Below are positions 15,894 to 23,075 of a stretch of 64,000 nt of DNA, piece after piece. A program made the translations under genes and the position numbers. The DNA comes from Halomonas sp. McH1-25 (GTDB taxonomy: Bacteria > Pseudomonadota > Gammaproteobacteria > Pseudomonadales > Halomonadaceae), in contig NZ_JAKRFI010000003.1 of the NCBI RefSeq assembly GCF_022348165.1, positions 372,001 through 436,000 on the forward strand, read 5' to 3'. The stretch's first letter is position 1; every line of letters starts with the position of its first letter. The notes beneath the pieces are model-generated. The model was not told the DNA's origin, did no database searches, and worked only from the letters and a program-made list of their open reading frames with translations.

Positions 15894-15911
15894 TGTAGGA
15901 GATCACTGACA
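15894..15911 (-). promoter_or_regulatory. GacA/UvrY-type upstream activating palindrome
   Basis: TGTAGG-N6-CTGACA matches the GacA box TGTAAG-N6-CTTACA at 10 of 12 positions. It lies directly upstream of the minus-strand Csr-type sRNA. In Pseudomonas and enterics this site drives expression of exactly these sRNAs. A possible -10 (TAGATT, 15875-15880 on the minus strand) would place the box near -35, closer than in Pseudomonas, so the start site is unresolved. Confidence 0.6.
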
Positions 15912-16045
15912 ATGTTTGTGCGAACGAATGACGGGTTTCGCTACCAGCGCAAACACGAACCGGCGCACCTCCAGCAATCACGGTAGCTCGTGCCCATAGG
16001 GATTACACTGAACAAGCTGACCCATGAGCGACAAAGAGAGACCCC

Positions 16046-16459
16046 ATGAGCGATTTCGACAGGTTGATCAGAAACCTTTCCCGGGCCGGCGCGCTTGCGG
16101 CTCGAGCACGGCAAGGAGACAAGCAAGTCATCGACGAGCTCATCGACTCCCTGCGAGCCTACGCCGGTGCTGACGCCGAAACCTACGAAGGCGAGGCCTC
16201 GACTGCACAGCACGCAAAGCAACCCGGTGAGTCGCCACAGGCAGGCGTCGACAAGACCATCGCCGACTATCGGGCCACCAAGGAAGCCATGGCCTCGATC
16301 ATCGACAAGCACATGCTGGCGGCGCTAGAGGAAATCGAAGCGCTGTACGGCACGACACCGACCGATGTCACGCTGCATATCAATCAAAATCAGCCATTGA
16401 ACGAGCAGTATCCGCGCGGAACGTATGCAGGAAGCGACGTACGCCTAGGCGGGGAGTGA
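16046..16459 (+). CDS. Hypothetical protein
   Basis: A 137-aa soluble protein that I do not recognise. The N-terminal half is helical (FDRLIRNLSRAGALAARA, QVIDELIDSLRAYAG), followed by a disordered acidic linker, a second helical block (KEAMASIIDKHMLAALEEIEAL) and a short beta-like end (TDVTLHINQNQPL). No signal peptide or membrane segment is visible. The ATG is preceded by AGAGAG. It is divergent from the Csr-type sRNA gene, and their promoters share about 140 bp. Confidence 0.65.
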   Translation: MSDFDRLIRNLSRAGALAARARQGDKQVIDELIDSLRAYAGADAETYEGEASTAQHAKQPGESPQAGVDKTIADYRATKEAMASIIDKHMLAALEEIEALYGTTPTDVTLHINQNQPLNEQYPRGTYAGSDVRLGGE

Positions 16460-16620
16460 TCGGCACGGAGCATACCGAAACCCTAGCGCTCCCGATCGGT
16501 TACTACCGGGAAACGACACCGGGTTTACGGTTTCCTATCGTAATCCCCATTGACTCACCGCGCACCAACCTCCATAACTGAGTGGTTGACGCTTTGTCTG
16601 ACACAGACAGGGAGGTAGAT

Positions 16621-16770
16621 ATGAGAAAGTTCCTAGGGATGGCTGTCGCCAACTGGCTGCGCAAGCCGGAAAATCAGGAGAAGGTCAAGCGTACGGCAAA
16701 ACGATTTTGGCAAAAGCGACAAAGTGGCAAGCAAACGACGAGTCGCCATGACCAGAACCCGCCCCGATAA
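16621..16770 (+). CDS. Small basic protein of unknown function
   Basis: A 49-aa strongly basic peptide (MRKFLGMAVANWLRKPENQ...) with an excellent ribosome site, GGGAGGT six bases before the ATG, and a strong terminator right after the stop. The frame extends upstream to a GTG at 16582, but the ribosome site favours 16621. No family is recognised. An amphipathic N-terminal helix followed by a Lys/Arg-rich tail suggests nucleic acid or membrane contact, which is inference. Confidence 0.6.
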   Translation: MRKFLGMAVANWLRKPENQEKVKRTAKRFWQKRQSGKQTTSRHDQNPPR

Positions 16771-16806
16771 CGCAAGCGCCCCGGCTTTGACCGGGGCGCT
16801 TGCGTT
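16769..16806 (+). terminator. Strong terminator hairpin
   Basis: AACGCAAGCGCCCCGG (16769-16784) pairs perfectly with CCGGGGCGCTTGCGTT (16791-16806) around a 6-nt loop, starting at the stop codon of the small basic protein gene. It insulates the hsp20 promoter just downstream. Confidence 0.8.
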
Positions 16807-16831
16807 ACGCTAAAAAATTTCCTCACTCCCT

Positions 16832-16857
16832 CTTGAACCGGTTGAAAGCGACCCTAT
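16832..16857 (+). promoter_or_regulatory. Sigma-32 (RpoH) heat-shock promoter of hsp20
   Basis: CTTGAA (16832-16837) and CCCTAT followed by TTT (16852-16857) are separated by 14 bp. This is close to the RpoH consensus CTTGAA-N11-14-CCCCAT-T. It would start transcription near 16864, leaving a leader of about 92 nt before hsp20. Confidence 0.75.
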
Positions 16858-16882
16858 TTTATGTTTCGCCAACCGGCAAGAT

Positions 16883-16949
16883 CCTTACCAGAGATGCCGC
16901 CAAGCGGGTCTCGTGGCGTAAGGGTCCACTTCGCTAGACATTAGGGAGT
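16883..16949 (+). promoter_or_regulatory. ROSE-like RNA thermometer in the hsp20 leader
   Basis: The SD-proximal hairpin pairs ACTTCGCT (16928-16935) with AGGGAGT (16943-16949), which contains the Shine-Dalgarno sequence. It includes UCGCU opposite AGGG with an unpaired G, the hallmark U-Y-G-C-U pairing of ROSE elements. Upstream, CCTTAC (16883-16888)/GTAAGG (16918-16923), GAGA/TCTC and CCGC/GCGG build a longer stable hairpin. This two-hairpin layout and position are those of ROSE elements upstream of small heat-shock genes. Confidence 0.7.
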
Positions 16950-16955
16950 ACTATC

Positions 16956-17459
16956 ATGACCACGACTTCATTCTCACTGGCACCGCTGTTCCGTCACTCC
17001 ATCGGTTTCGACCGCTTCAACGACCTGTTCGAGCGGGCTTTCGAAGGAGATGCCTCGACCAGCTATCCTCCGTACAACATCGAAAAGCACGGCGAGAACG
17101 AGTACCGAATCGTTCTGGCTGTGGCCGGCTTCACCGAACAGGATCTGAGCATCAGCCTGGAAAGCGGCGTGCTGAGCGTCTCCGGTGCCAAGCCGAGCAA
17201 TACCGAGGAAGCCAAGACTATCGGCTACATGCACCAGGGCATCGCCCAGCGCTCCTTCAAGCTTTCCTATCGCCTGGAGGATCATATCGAGGTGCATGGC
17301 GCCAAGCTCGAGAACGGTTTGCTGACCATCGACCTGCTGCGCGTCGTTCCGGAGGCGGAAAAGCCCCGTCAGATTCCGATCGATTCCGCAAGTGGAAGCC
17401 AGCCGCAGATGCGTCAGCTCGAGGCCAGCAAGGGCGAGACTACGTTCGAATCCGCGTAA
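16956..17459 (+). CDS. Small heat-shock protein, Hsp20/IbpA family
   Basis: This 167-aa holdase chaperone binds unfolding proteins during heat stress and hands them to the DnaK/ClpB system. The N-terminal arm (LFRHSIGFDRFNDLFERAF) is IbpA-like. The alpha-crystallin domain runs from about residue 35 to 130 with YNIEKHGENEYRIVLAVAGF, LSISLESGVLSVSG and the conserved A-x-LENGLLTIDL. The IbpA I-x-I tail is modified (QIPI). The gene has its own sigma-32-type promoter, ROSE-like leader and terminator, so it is a monocistronic heat-shock gene. Confidence 0.93.
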   Translation: MTTTSFSLAPLFRHSIGFDRFNDLFERAFEGDASTSYPPYNIEKHGENEYRIVLAVAGFTEQDLSISLESGVLSVSGAKPSNTEEAKTIGYMHQGIAQRSFKLSYRLEDHIEVHGAKLENGLLTIDLLRVVPEAEKPRQIPIDSASGSQPQMRQLEASKGETTFESA

Positions 17460-17494
17460 ACGGCAACTTGACCCCGGCATGACCGGGAAGTCAA

Positions 17495-17522
17495 CGAAGA
17501 CCCTGCTCCGGCGGGGTCTTCG
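17495..17522 (+). terminator. Terminator after hsp20
   Basis: CGAAGACCCTGC (17495-17506) pairs with GCGGGGTCTTCG (17511-17522) with one G-T pair, followed by CGTTTC, 36 bp past the hsp20 stop. Confidence 0.7.
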
Positions 17523-17686
17523 CGTTTCAGGTCGGCGCCCAGAGGGTACGGGGTGGCGTGTCAGTCACGAGGATTAACGTAACACTACGTAACAGAATGA
17601 GAAGAATAGCCCAGCAGTCCAACGTCACCCGGCTAAACTCAAGGGAGCTGCTACGCTTACTTAATCATGGAATGACGAGGTGTATC

Positions 17687-18001
17687 ATGGCACAGGGACA
17701 TGTATCTTGTGGACACAGCTTTGACAAGCTAATGGCGTCCTTGCGCGGCGCCAAGCGTGAGACGGAACCGGCAACGCCAACATCAGCGGCCAACGCCAGT
17801 GCCGTCGATTCGCGCAGTTCCGTCGAGCGTATGCAAGAAGCCAACCGTCGGCTTCAGGAAGCCACCGCTCGCTTGAAGCAATCCAGTACCCGGCTCGAGT
17901 ACAGTGTTTCCAACCTGCAGGCTGCCGTGGCCCAATTGCTGGAGAAGTATCCTGAGCTACGTCACGAGCCTCCCGCAGACAAGCTGAAAGCAAAAAAGTA
18001 G
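17687..18001 (+). CDS. Hypothetical coiled-coil protein
   Basis: A 104-aa protein of unknown family. Residues about 48-90 form a likely coiled coil (VERMQEANRRLQEATARLKQ and onward), ending in a Lys-rich tail. The upstream frame reaches a GTG at 17558, but the ATG at 17687 has GAGGT five bases upstream. No signal peptide or membrane segment is visible. It is the first of two small genes ending at the 18.33-kb terminator. Confidence 0.55.
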   Translation: MAQGHVSCGHSFDKLMASLRGAKRETEPATPTSAANASAVDSRSSVERMQEANRRLQEATARLKQSSTRLEYSVSNLQAAVAQLLEKYPELRHEPPADKLKAKK

Positions 18002-18073
18002 TCCACATTGCTCGCCCGAGCCTCGGTCGCGGCCGAGGCTTTCGGTACTCAGCATGCTAGCCGGAGCCCCCTC

Positions 18074-18295
18074 ATGATGCGAACCGACCATCGCTCTATG
18101 CAAGATCAAAACGCCAAGCACAGCGTAGAAGCGCAACAGCAGCCGCCACCGGAAGAGCCGCCGCTTCACGATCCGCCCTCCCCGGAGCCGCCGGAAGAGG
18201 AACCGAACCAACCTCCCAGGCCCGAGGATCAACCCGGGGATACGCCACCGGAAGAAGTCCCGCCGTATCCCGAGCCGCCGTTACCTCCGGGCTGA
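18074..18295 (+). CDS. Proline- and glutamate-rich small protein
   Basis: About 73 aa; the last two thirds are a Pro/Glu repeat (PPPEEPPLHDPPSPEPPEEE and onward). It is predicted disordered and strongly acidic. The ATG at 18074 has GGAG seven bases upstream; the start is not secure (18077 and 18098 are alternatives). Low-complexity composition makes coding status less certain, but it has a start site and sits between a coiled-coil gene and a terminator. Function is unknown. Confidence 0.45.
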   Translation: MMRTDHRSMQDQNAKHSVEAQQQPPPEEPPLHDPPSPEPPEEEPNQPPRPEDQPGDTPPEEVPPYPEPPLPPG

Positions 18296-18327
18296 GCGGC
18301 TTTTGGGTCATCAACGCCATGACGAAA

Positions 18328-18352
18328 GAGGCCGCTCGACATGAGCGGCCTC
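18328..18352. terminator. Bidirectional terminator
   Basis: GAGGCCGCTC (18328-18337) and GAGCGGCCTC (18343-18352) form a perfect 10-bp stem between convergent small genes. On the minus strand it is followed by TTTCGT, and on the plus strand by ACTCC. Confidence 0.7.
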
Positions 18353-18359
18353 ACTCCGA

Positions 18360-18509
18360 TCAGGCGGACCCTCCACCCGTCGAGTCCTGGAACGACTCTT
18401 CATCCGGCGTAGGGTTTACCGCTTCCTCTTCGCCGCAGGCCGTCATGGCCAACGCCGTGAATATCGTCAGGACAATCAGCAAGGTCTTGCTGCGTTTAGT
18501 GGTTTGCAT
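18360..18509 (-). CDS. Small lipoprotein
   Basis: A 49-aa precursor with a basic N-terminus (MQTTKRSK), a hydrophobic core (TLLIVLTIFTALAM) and a lipobox LAMTAC, giving a mature 27-residue acidic lipopeptide. Residue +2 after the Cys is Gly, not Asp, so outer-membrane sorting is expected. GGAGAG precedes the ATG at 18509. Function is unknown; tiny halophile lipoproteins of this kind are common. Confidence 0.6.
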   Translation of the reverse strand: MQTTKRSKTLLIVLTIFTALAMTACGEEEAVNPTPDEESFQDSTGGGSA

Positions 18510-18553
18510 CGCTTCTCTCCATGAAGACGTGAACGAAAGTGGCCCTACCGACA

Positions 18554-20056
18554 TCAGTCACTCGTATGTCGTTGGGCCAAGGGATGATAGGACGGCCCCT
18601 CGATGACCTCGCCCCGGGTATCGAAGCGGCTGCCATGGCAGGAACAGTCCCATGTGGACTCGATGCCGTTCCAGTGCACCAGGCATTTCATGTGCGGACA
18701 TACTGCAGAGAGTACCGATACCGTACCGTCGGCATCACGATAGATGGCGACTTTCTCCCCTTCCAGCGTAGCCACCTTTCCCTGCCCCGGGGCAACTTCA
18801 TCGAGGCTTCCCAGCTTGTCTACACTCAGATAGCCAGGGATGAAATGGCTTGCAACCGACACGTTCTCCTTGGCCCACTGCTTGGCGGATTTGACCGGCG
18901 TGAAGCGTCTGGCATCGAACCGCTCGTGCCAACGGTTGTCCCGGCCCAAAATGAGATCGCCCAGAATCGTTCCGCCCAGCGCTCCCCAGACCAGGCCATC
19001 GGCAGCAAACCCCGTCGCCAGGTAGACGTTGTCCCGGCCGTGCCATCGGCCGATATAGGGTAGCTCATCGGCAGGACTGTACTGCTGGGCCGACCAGACG
19101 TGCGTGAAGTCCTGGACGTCGAAATTGTCGTTCAAGTAGTCGCGTAACCGCCGTGGATAGACGTCATCGACTTCGCCCTCGCCCACCTTGTGCTTTTCGC
19201 CGATGACCATCAGGTAATCCTCATCGCCGTGGCGATAGCTGCGCAGCGAGTGAAAACCATCGAGAACCCAGAAGATTCCCTGGGGATACGCCGAACCGGG
19301 CTTGAGCCTGGCGCTGACCCCATATTCACGCGAAGGAATCATCACGGACTGCAACAGGTTGATGCCCTTGGGCGTATGCGTGGCATGCACGATATGCGCC
19401 GCCTCGACCTCTCCCGCCTCGGTCTTGACGATGCCGGCCTGATAGTCCACGTCTCTTACCGGGCTATGTTCGTGGATGGCGACACCCAGGCGAACGAGTT
19501 CGCGGGCCAGCCCCCTGGCATAGGCCAGCGGGTTGAACTGAGCCTGCCCTTCCAGCTTGAGCCCTTCACGAATCGGCAAGGGTAATGCGTCGCTCTCCGC
19601 CGCCTGTACTGTCAGGCCACCGGCCTGCATGGCCTGCCGCTCCTTGTCCAGGCTCTTCAGCGAGGCTTCGTCGTACTGGCTTACCAGGCGATATAGCGGG
19701 CGGCGATGAAAATCGCAGTCGATAGCCAAACGGGTTACCGTTGCCTCGATGAAATCGATGGCCTGGCTGCGCGAGTCGACGACATCGCGCACGACTTCAT
19801 CGCCCCATTTGCTACGTACGGGGGCCAATCCCGAGGCTAACGTACTATAGAGGTTTCCCGTCGAACCGCCGGTGCAGCCCTCACCGACGGCATGGGCGTC
19901 CAGCACCGTCACGCGCTTACCCGCTTCGGCAAGCACCAACGCCGTCGTAAGCCCGGTGATTCCCGCGCCGATGACGACCACATCGCTCTGGGTGTGCCCG
20001 GCCAAGGAGGAATGCTGTTCCGGGGGCGAGCTGCCGAGTGTCCAGATGGCTTCCAT
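18554..20056 (-). CDS. FAD-dependent oxidoreductase with C-terminal Rieske 2Fe-2S domain
   Basis: A 500-aa fusion. Residues 23-370 form a DAO/glycine-oxidase-type FAD domain with DVVVIGAGITGLTTALVLAE and the C-terminal ATGFAADGLVWGALGG. Residues about 410-500 are a Rieske domain with the full ligand set CPH-x15-CSCH. The layout matches Bacillus YhfW-like proteins, whose substrate is not established, probably an amino acid or amine. The ATG has AGGGAGA five bases upstream. Its neighbours (lipoprotein, diguanylate cyclase) give no pathway context. Confidence 0.85.
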   Translation of the reverse strand: MEAIWTLGSSPPEQHSSLAGHTQSDVVVIGAGITGLTTALVLAEAGKRVTVLDAHAVGEGCTGGSTGNLYSTLASGLAPVRSKWGDEVVRDVVDSRSQAIDFIEATVTRLAIDCDFHRRPLYRLVSQYDEASLKSLDKERQAMQAGGLTVQAAESDALPLPIREGLKLEGQAQFNPLAYARGLARELVRLGVAIHEHSPVRDVDYQAGIVKTEAGEVEAAHIVHATHTPKGINLLQSVMIPSREYGVSARLKPGSAYPQGIFWVLDGFHSLRSYRHGDEDYLMVIGEKHKVGEGEVDDVYPRRLRDYLNDNFDVQDFTHVWSAQQYSPADELPYIGRWHGRDNVYLATGFAADGLVWGALGGTILGDLILGRDNRWHERFDARRFTPVKSAKQWAKENVSVASHFIPGYLSVDKLGSLDEVAPGQGKVATLEGEKVAIYRDADGTVSVLSAVCPHMKCLVHWNGIESTWDCSCHGSRFDTRGEVIEGPSYHPLAQRHTSD

Positions 20057-20136
20057 AACGTCTCCCTAATCACGGTGTGCCTACTAGTTATAGAAGGCAT
20101 CACCGCCGCCGCAAAGCGATAGGGAGCGTCAGCGCT

Positions 20137-22143
20137 TCATCCAACCATCGTGCGGTTGCGCCCTTCCGCCTTGGCCCGGTAACTGGCCTGGTCGGCACGC
20201 TGCATGAGACTGTCGACATCATGGTCGTCTGGTTGAAACGACGTGACGCCAAGACTCAGGGTCACTCGGTAGCTTTTGCCCTGGTGCTCGACGCAGACCG
20301 CTTCGATGGCCTCGCGCAACGCCTCCGCTGTGTTCATCGCCTGTTCCCGCCTGCAACCGGACATCAGCAGCGCGAACTCGTCGCCACCATAGCGCGCCAA
20401 GCTATCGCTCTTGCGTATCCGCGTAGAGGCGGCATCGGCTACCCGCTGGAGCATGTCGTCGCCCAGGGCGTGCCCCCCTTCGTCATTGATCGGCTTGAAA
20501 CGATCCAGGTCGAAAAACACCAGTGCCGATGGCTTGCCGCACTTCAGCCAGTCGGCCAACGCTTCCTCCATGCGGCGTTCGAACCCACGCCGATTGAGCA
20601 GGCCCGTCAGCGGATCGTGCTCCGCCTCCCAGCGCTGCAAGGCTTCCATCTCGCGCGTGTGGGTAATGTCCTTCAGCGTGCCCACGAAACCGAGGGGACG
20701 ACCGTCGGCCAGGCGGACCAGACTGGCCTGCGACTCGACCCAGATCGTTTCACCGTTTGCCGTGAGGTAACGATACTGACGCTGAAAATCCCGTCCGGTC
20801 GCCAGCGTATCCTTCCAGTGATCCCTGACATCCTCTCTGTCGCTGGGGTGGATATGCGCCCCGAAACTGCGCTGACGGTACGTCGCGAGATCGTAGCCGG
20901 TCAGTGCCGTCATGGCCGGGTTGATGTATCGCAAGTGGCCGTCGAGATCGTAGATGAACATGCTCACCGGCGAAGATGCCAGCACGGCATCCAGGAAGGC
21001 CTGACGATCGAGCAGCTCGCTCTCGGCCAGACGCTGCTTTTCGACGACTCGATTGAACGTTTCCGTGACCCGGGTCAGTTCGGTGGAACGGGTACGCAGA
21101 TCGACACGCTCGCGCAGCCCCTGCCCCACGGCATGGATCTGCCGCTCCAGGCGCGTCAATGGCCACAGGGCCAGGCGCAACAGCCACCACAGCAGCCCCA
21201 GCATGACCACGACGGTCAGCGTCCCGACCAGCCACATGCGACGGACGAACCACTGCAGCGGCGCGAACGCCTGCTCGCGGGGCACCATGACCCCGACGAT
21301 CCAGCTTGCCGACCAGACCTGGCGATAGGCCTGCAATGCCATCTGGCCGCCGGCCAGCGGACCGACGGCATTGCCCTGCCATCCGGAGAGTGCCAAATCC
21401 AGCCAGGGATTCTGTTCGGGTGCGGGCACGTCGCGCAATATCCAGCGCAGGTCGGGATGAACCAGCACCTTGCCGGAAGACGACATCAGCGTGGCGAAGC
21501 CCTGCTCGCCGATGCGGATACGCCGCAACTTCTCGAAGAAGCGCCCCTGCAGGATATTGACGGCGCCGCCCAGCAGCCCCGCGAACTCCCCGTCACTTCC
21601 GGTGAGCGGCACACTGAACAGGAGCATGGGCGTCTGGCTGGCACGGCCGAAGAACGGTTCGCTGACGTAAGGGCCGCCCACCTGGCGTTGGAAGGAAAAA
21701 TAATCCTTATCCGATTCGCTAAGCCCCTGGCGGCCGGCGACCCGTGGCCAGTCGGCTACGATCCGGCCCTCGCGGTCCATGACGACCAGTCCGTCGAACA
21801 AGGCCAGCAGGGCATCGTTATGGCGAAGTTCGGTGCGCAGCAGCGCCGCACTCTGTGCGCGTGGTGCAGGCAACTGCACAGCCAAGCGCCTGAGTGTCTC
21901 GAAACGCAGCTGAACTTCCTGCTCGATCATTTCAGCGATGGCTCGCGCCTCGTATTCGAGGTGTTCGTCGCTGACTTCGCGAATCAGGCGTTGCCCTGAA
22001 TTCCAGGTCGACAGGAGAATGGCGGCGACGACCACGATCCAACCAATGGCCAGCCCTAGCAGCAATCGTTTGTGCAGCGAGCGGACGCCCAGCGTCAAGA
22101 AACGACCGATTCGTTGGAGCCCTGCAGAACGCCACCCGTCCAA
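20137..22143 (-). CDS. Membrane diguanylate cyclase (Cache-HAMP-PAS-GGDEF)
   Basis: This 668-aa protein is predicted to make cyclic di-GMP. It has TM1 at about residues 27-48, a periplasmic double-Cache sensor (about 50-300), TM2 (about 305-330), HAMP, PAS (YDLDGHLRYINPAMTALTG) with PAC, and a C-terminal GGDEF domain. The active-site motif GGDEF is intact (ARYGGDEFALLMSG) and an RxxD inhibitory site (RKSD) lies five residues before it, so product feedback is expected. The only plausible start is TTG at 22143 with GAGGAAA upstream; no ATG occurs before TM1. Confidence 0.9.
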   Translation of the reverse strand: MDGWRSAGLQRIGRFLTLGVRSLHKRLLLGLAIGWIVVVAAILLSTWNSGQRLIREVSDEHLEYEARAIAEMIEQEVQLRFETLRRLAVQLPAPRAQSAALLRTELRHNDALLALFDGLVVMDREGRIVADWPRVAGRQGLSESDKDYFSFQRQVGGPYVSEPFFGRASQTPMLLFSVPLTGSDGEFAGLLGGAVNILQGRFFEKLRRIRIGEQGFATLMSSSGKVLVHPDLRWILRDVPAPEQNPWLDLALSGWQGNAVGPLAGGQMALQAYRQVWSASWIVGVMVPREQAFAPLQWFVRRMWLVGTLTVVVMLGLLWWLLRLALWPLTRLERQIHAVGQGLRERVDLRTRSTELTRVTETFNRVVEKQRLAESELLDRQAFLDAVLASSPVSMFIYDLDGHLRYINPAMTALTGYDLATYRQRSFGAHIHPSDREDVRDHWKDTLATGRDFQRQYRYLTANGETIWVESQASLVRLADGRPLGFVGTLKDITHTREMEALQRWEAEHDPLTGLLNRRGFERRMEEALADWLKCGKPSALVFFDLDRFKPINDEGGHALGDDMLQRVADAASTRIRKSDSLARYGGDEFALLMSGCRREQAMNTAEALREAIEAVCVEHQGKSYRVTLSLGVTSFQPDDHDVDSLMQRADQASYRAKAEGRNRTMVG

Positions 22144-22262
22144 ACGTTTTCCTCAGCCAAAAAAGCAAAAGGGGCTAGGATATAAGCCTGGGGCCTGGCC
22201 TGGCTATTGTACGAGTGGTGAAAGTCATGCTTTCGTTCAACGCTGATCAATGCACCAAGCAT

Positions 22263-23063
22263 CTAGACGCCCTTGGGTTTCAGCTCATGACGTCGCTTCA
22301 ACTCATAAACGCTAGCGATCAGGATCGTTATCAGGATCAGCACCAGCCCCAGCGCATTGACGGCGGGTGTCAGCCCGGTACGCACCTTGGAGGCCAGATA
22401 GACGGTCAGGGTCGTATCGTAGCCGACCACGAAGAGAGAGGTATTGTAATTCTCGAAGGACTGCAGAAAGGCAATCGCCGCGGCCGACAGAATGGCCGGC
22501 TTGAGAAACGGCAGCAGCACCCGTCGAAACGCCTGCCAGGGTGTGGCGCCAAGGTCCAGCGCCGCCCGTTCCAGAGTACGATCGAAGCGCTGCAGGCGGG
22601 CCATGACCATCAGCATTACATAGGCCGAAATGAACGTGGCCTGCCCCAGCACGGTCAGGAAGGTGCCGCCGTTGATGCCGAATTCGCGCCAGAAGATCAA
22701 CGTCGATATACCGATGATGACCCCCGGCGTCAGCAACGGCGACAGGATCAGCCCATAGACGAACGGCTTGGCCCGACTTTCCACCGTGGTCAGGAACAGT
22801 GCACTGGCGACCCCGATGGGTACGGCCAGGCACAGGACGCCGCCGGCCACCAATAAGCTGTTGCCCAACGCCGCCCACATTCTGCCATCGGCCCATAGCT
22901 CGGCGAACCATTTCAGGGTCGTTCCATTCCAGGGTGTGATGGTCGGAAAACGGCTGTCATTGAAAGTGGCCACCGCCATGATCGCCAGCGGCAGGAACAG
23001 ATAAACGAAGAACAGGCCGATGTACAGCCGCAACCCCCAGTCGAAGAAGCGCTGCGCGCTCAT
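22263..23063 (-). CDS. Polyamine-type ABC transporter permease (PotC-like)
   Basis: This 266-aa inner-membrane permease has six predicted segments starting FDWGLRLYIGLFFVYLFLPL. It carries the EAA loop, seen as ERAALDLGATPWQAFRRVLLP. It pairs with the PotB-like permease to form the channel of a spermidine/putrescine-type importer. It lies 12 bp after the potB-like stop and is the last gene of the four-gene operon. The exact substrate (putrescine, spermidine or a related cation) cannot be told from sequence. Confidence 0.9.
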   Translation of the reverse strand: MSAQRFFDWGLRLYIGLFFVYLFLPLAIMAVATFNDSRFPTITPWNGTTLKWFAELWADGRMWAALGNSLLVAGGVLCLAVPIGVASALFLTTVESRAKPFVYGLILSPLLTPGVIIGISTLIFWREFGINGGTFLTVLGQATFISAYVMLMVMARLQRFDRTLERAALDLGATPWQAFRRVLLPFLKPAILSAAAIAFLQSFENYNTSLFVVGYDTTLTVYLASKVRTGLTPAVNALGLVLILITILIASVYELKRRHELKPKGV

Positions 23064-23075
23064 TTGCCGTTTTCC

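Noticed and set aside
20077-21999. 640-aa plus-strand ORF opposite the diguanylate cyclase gene
   Set aside because: Antisense shadow of a GC-rich gene; no ribosome site and no family similarity.
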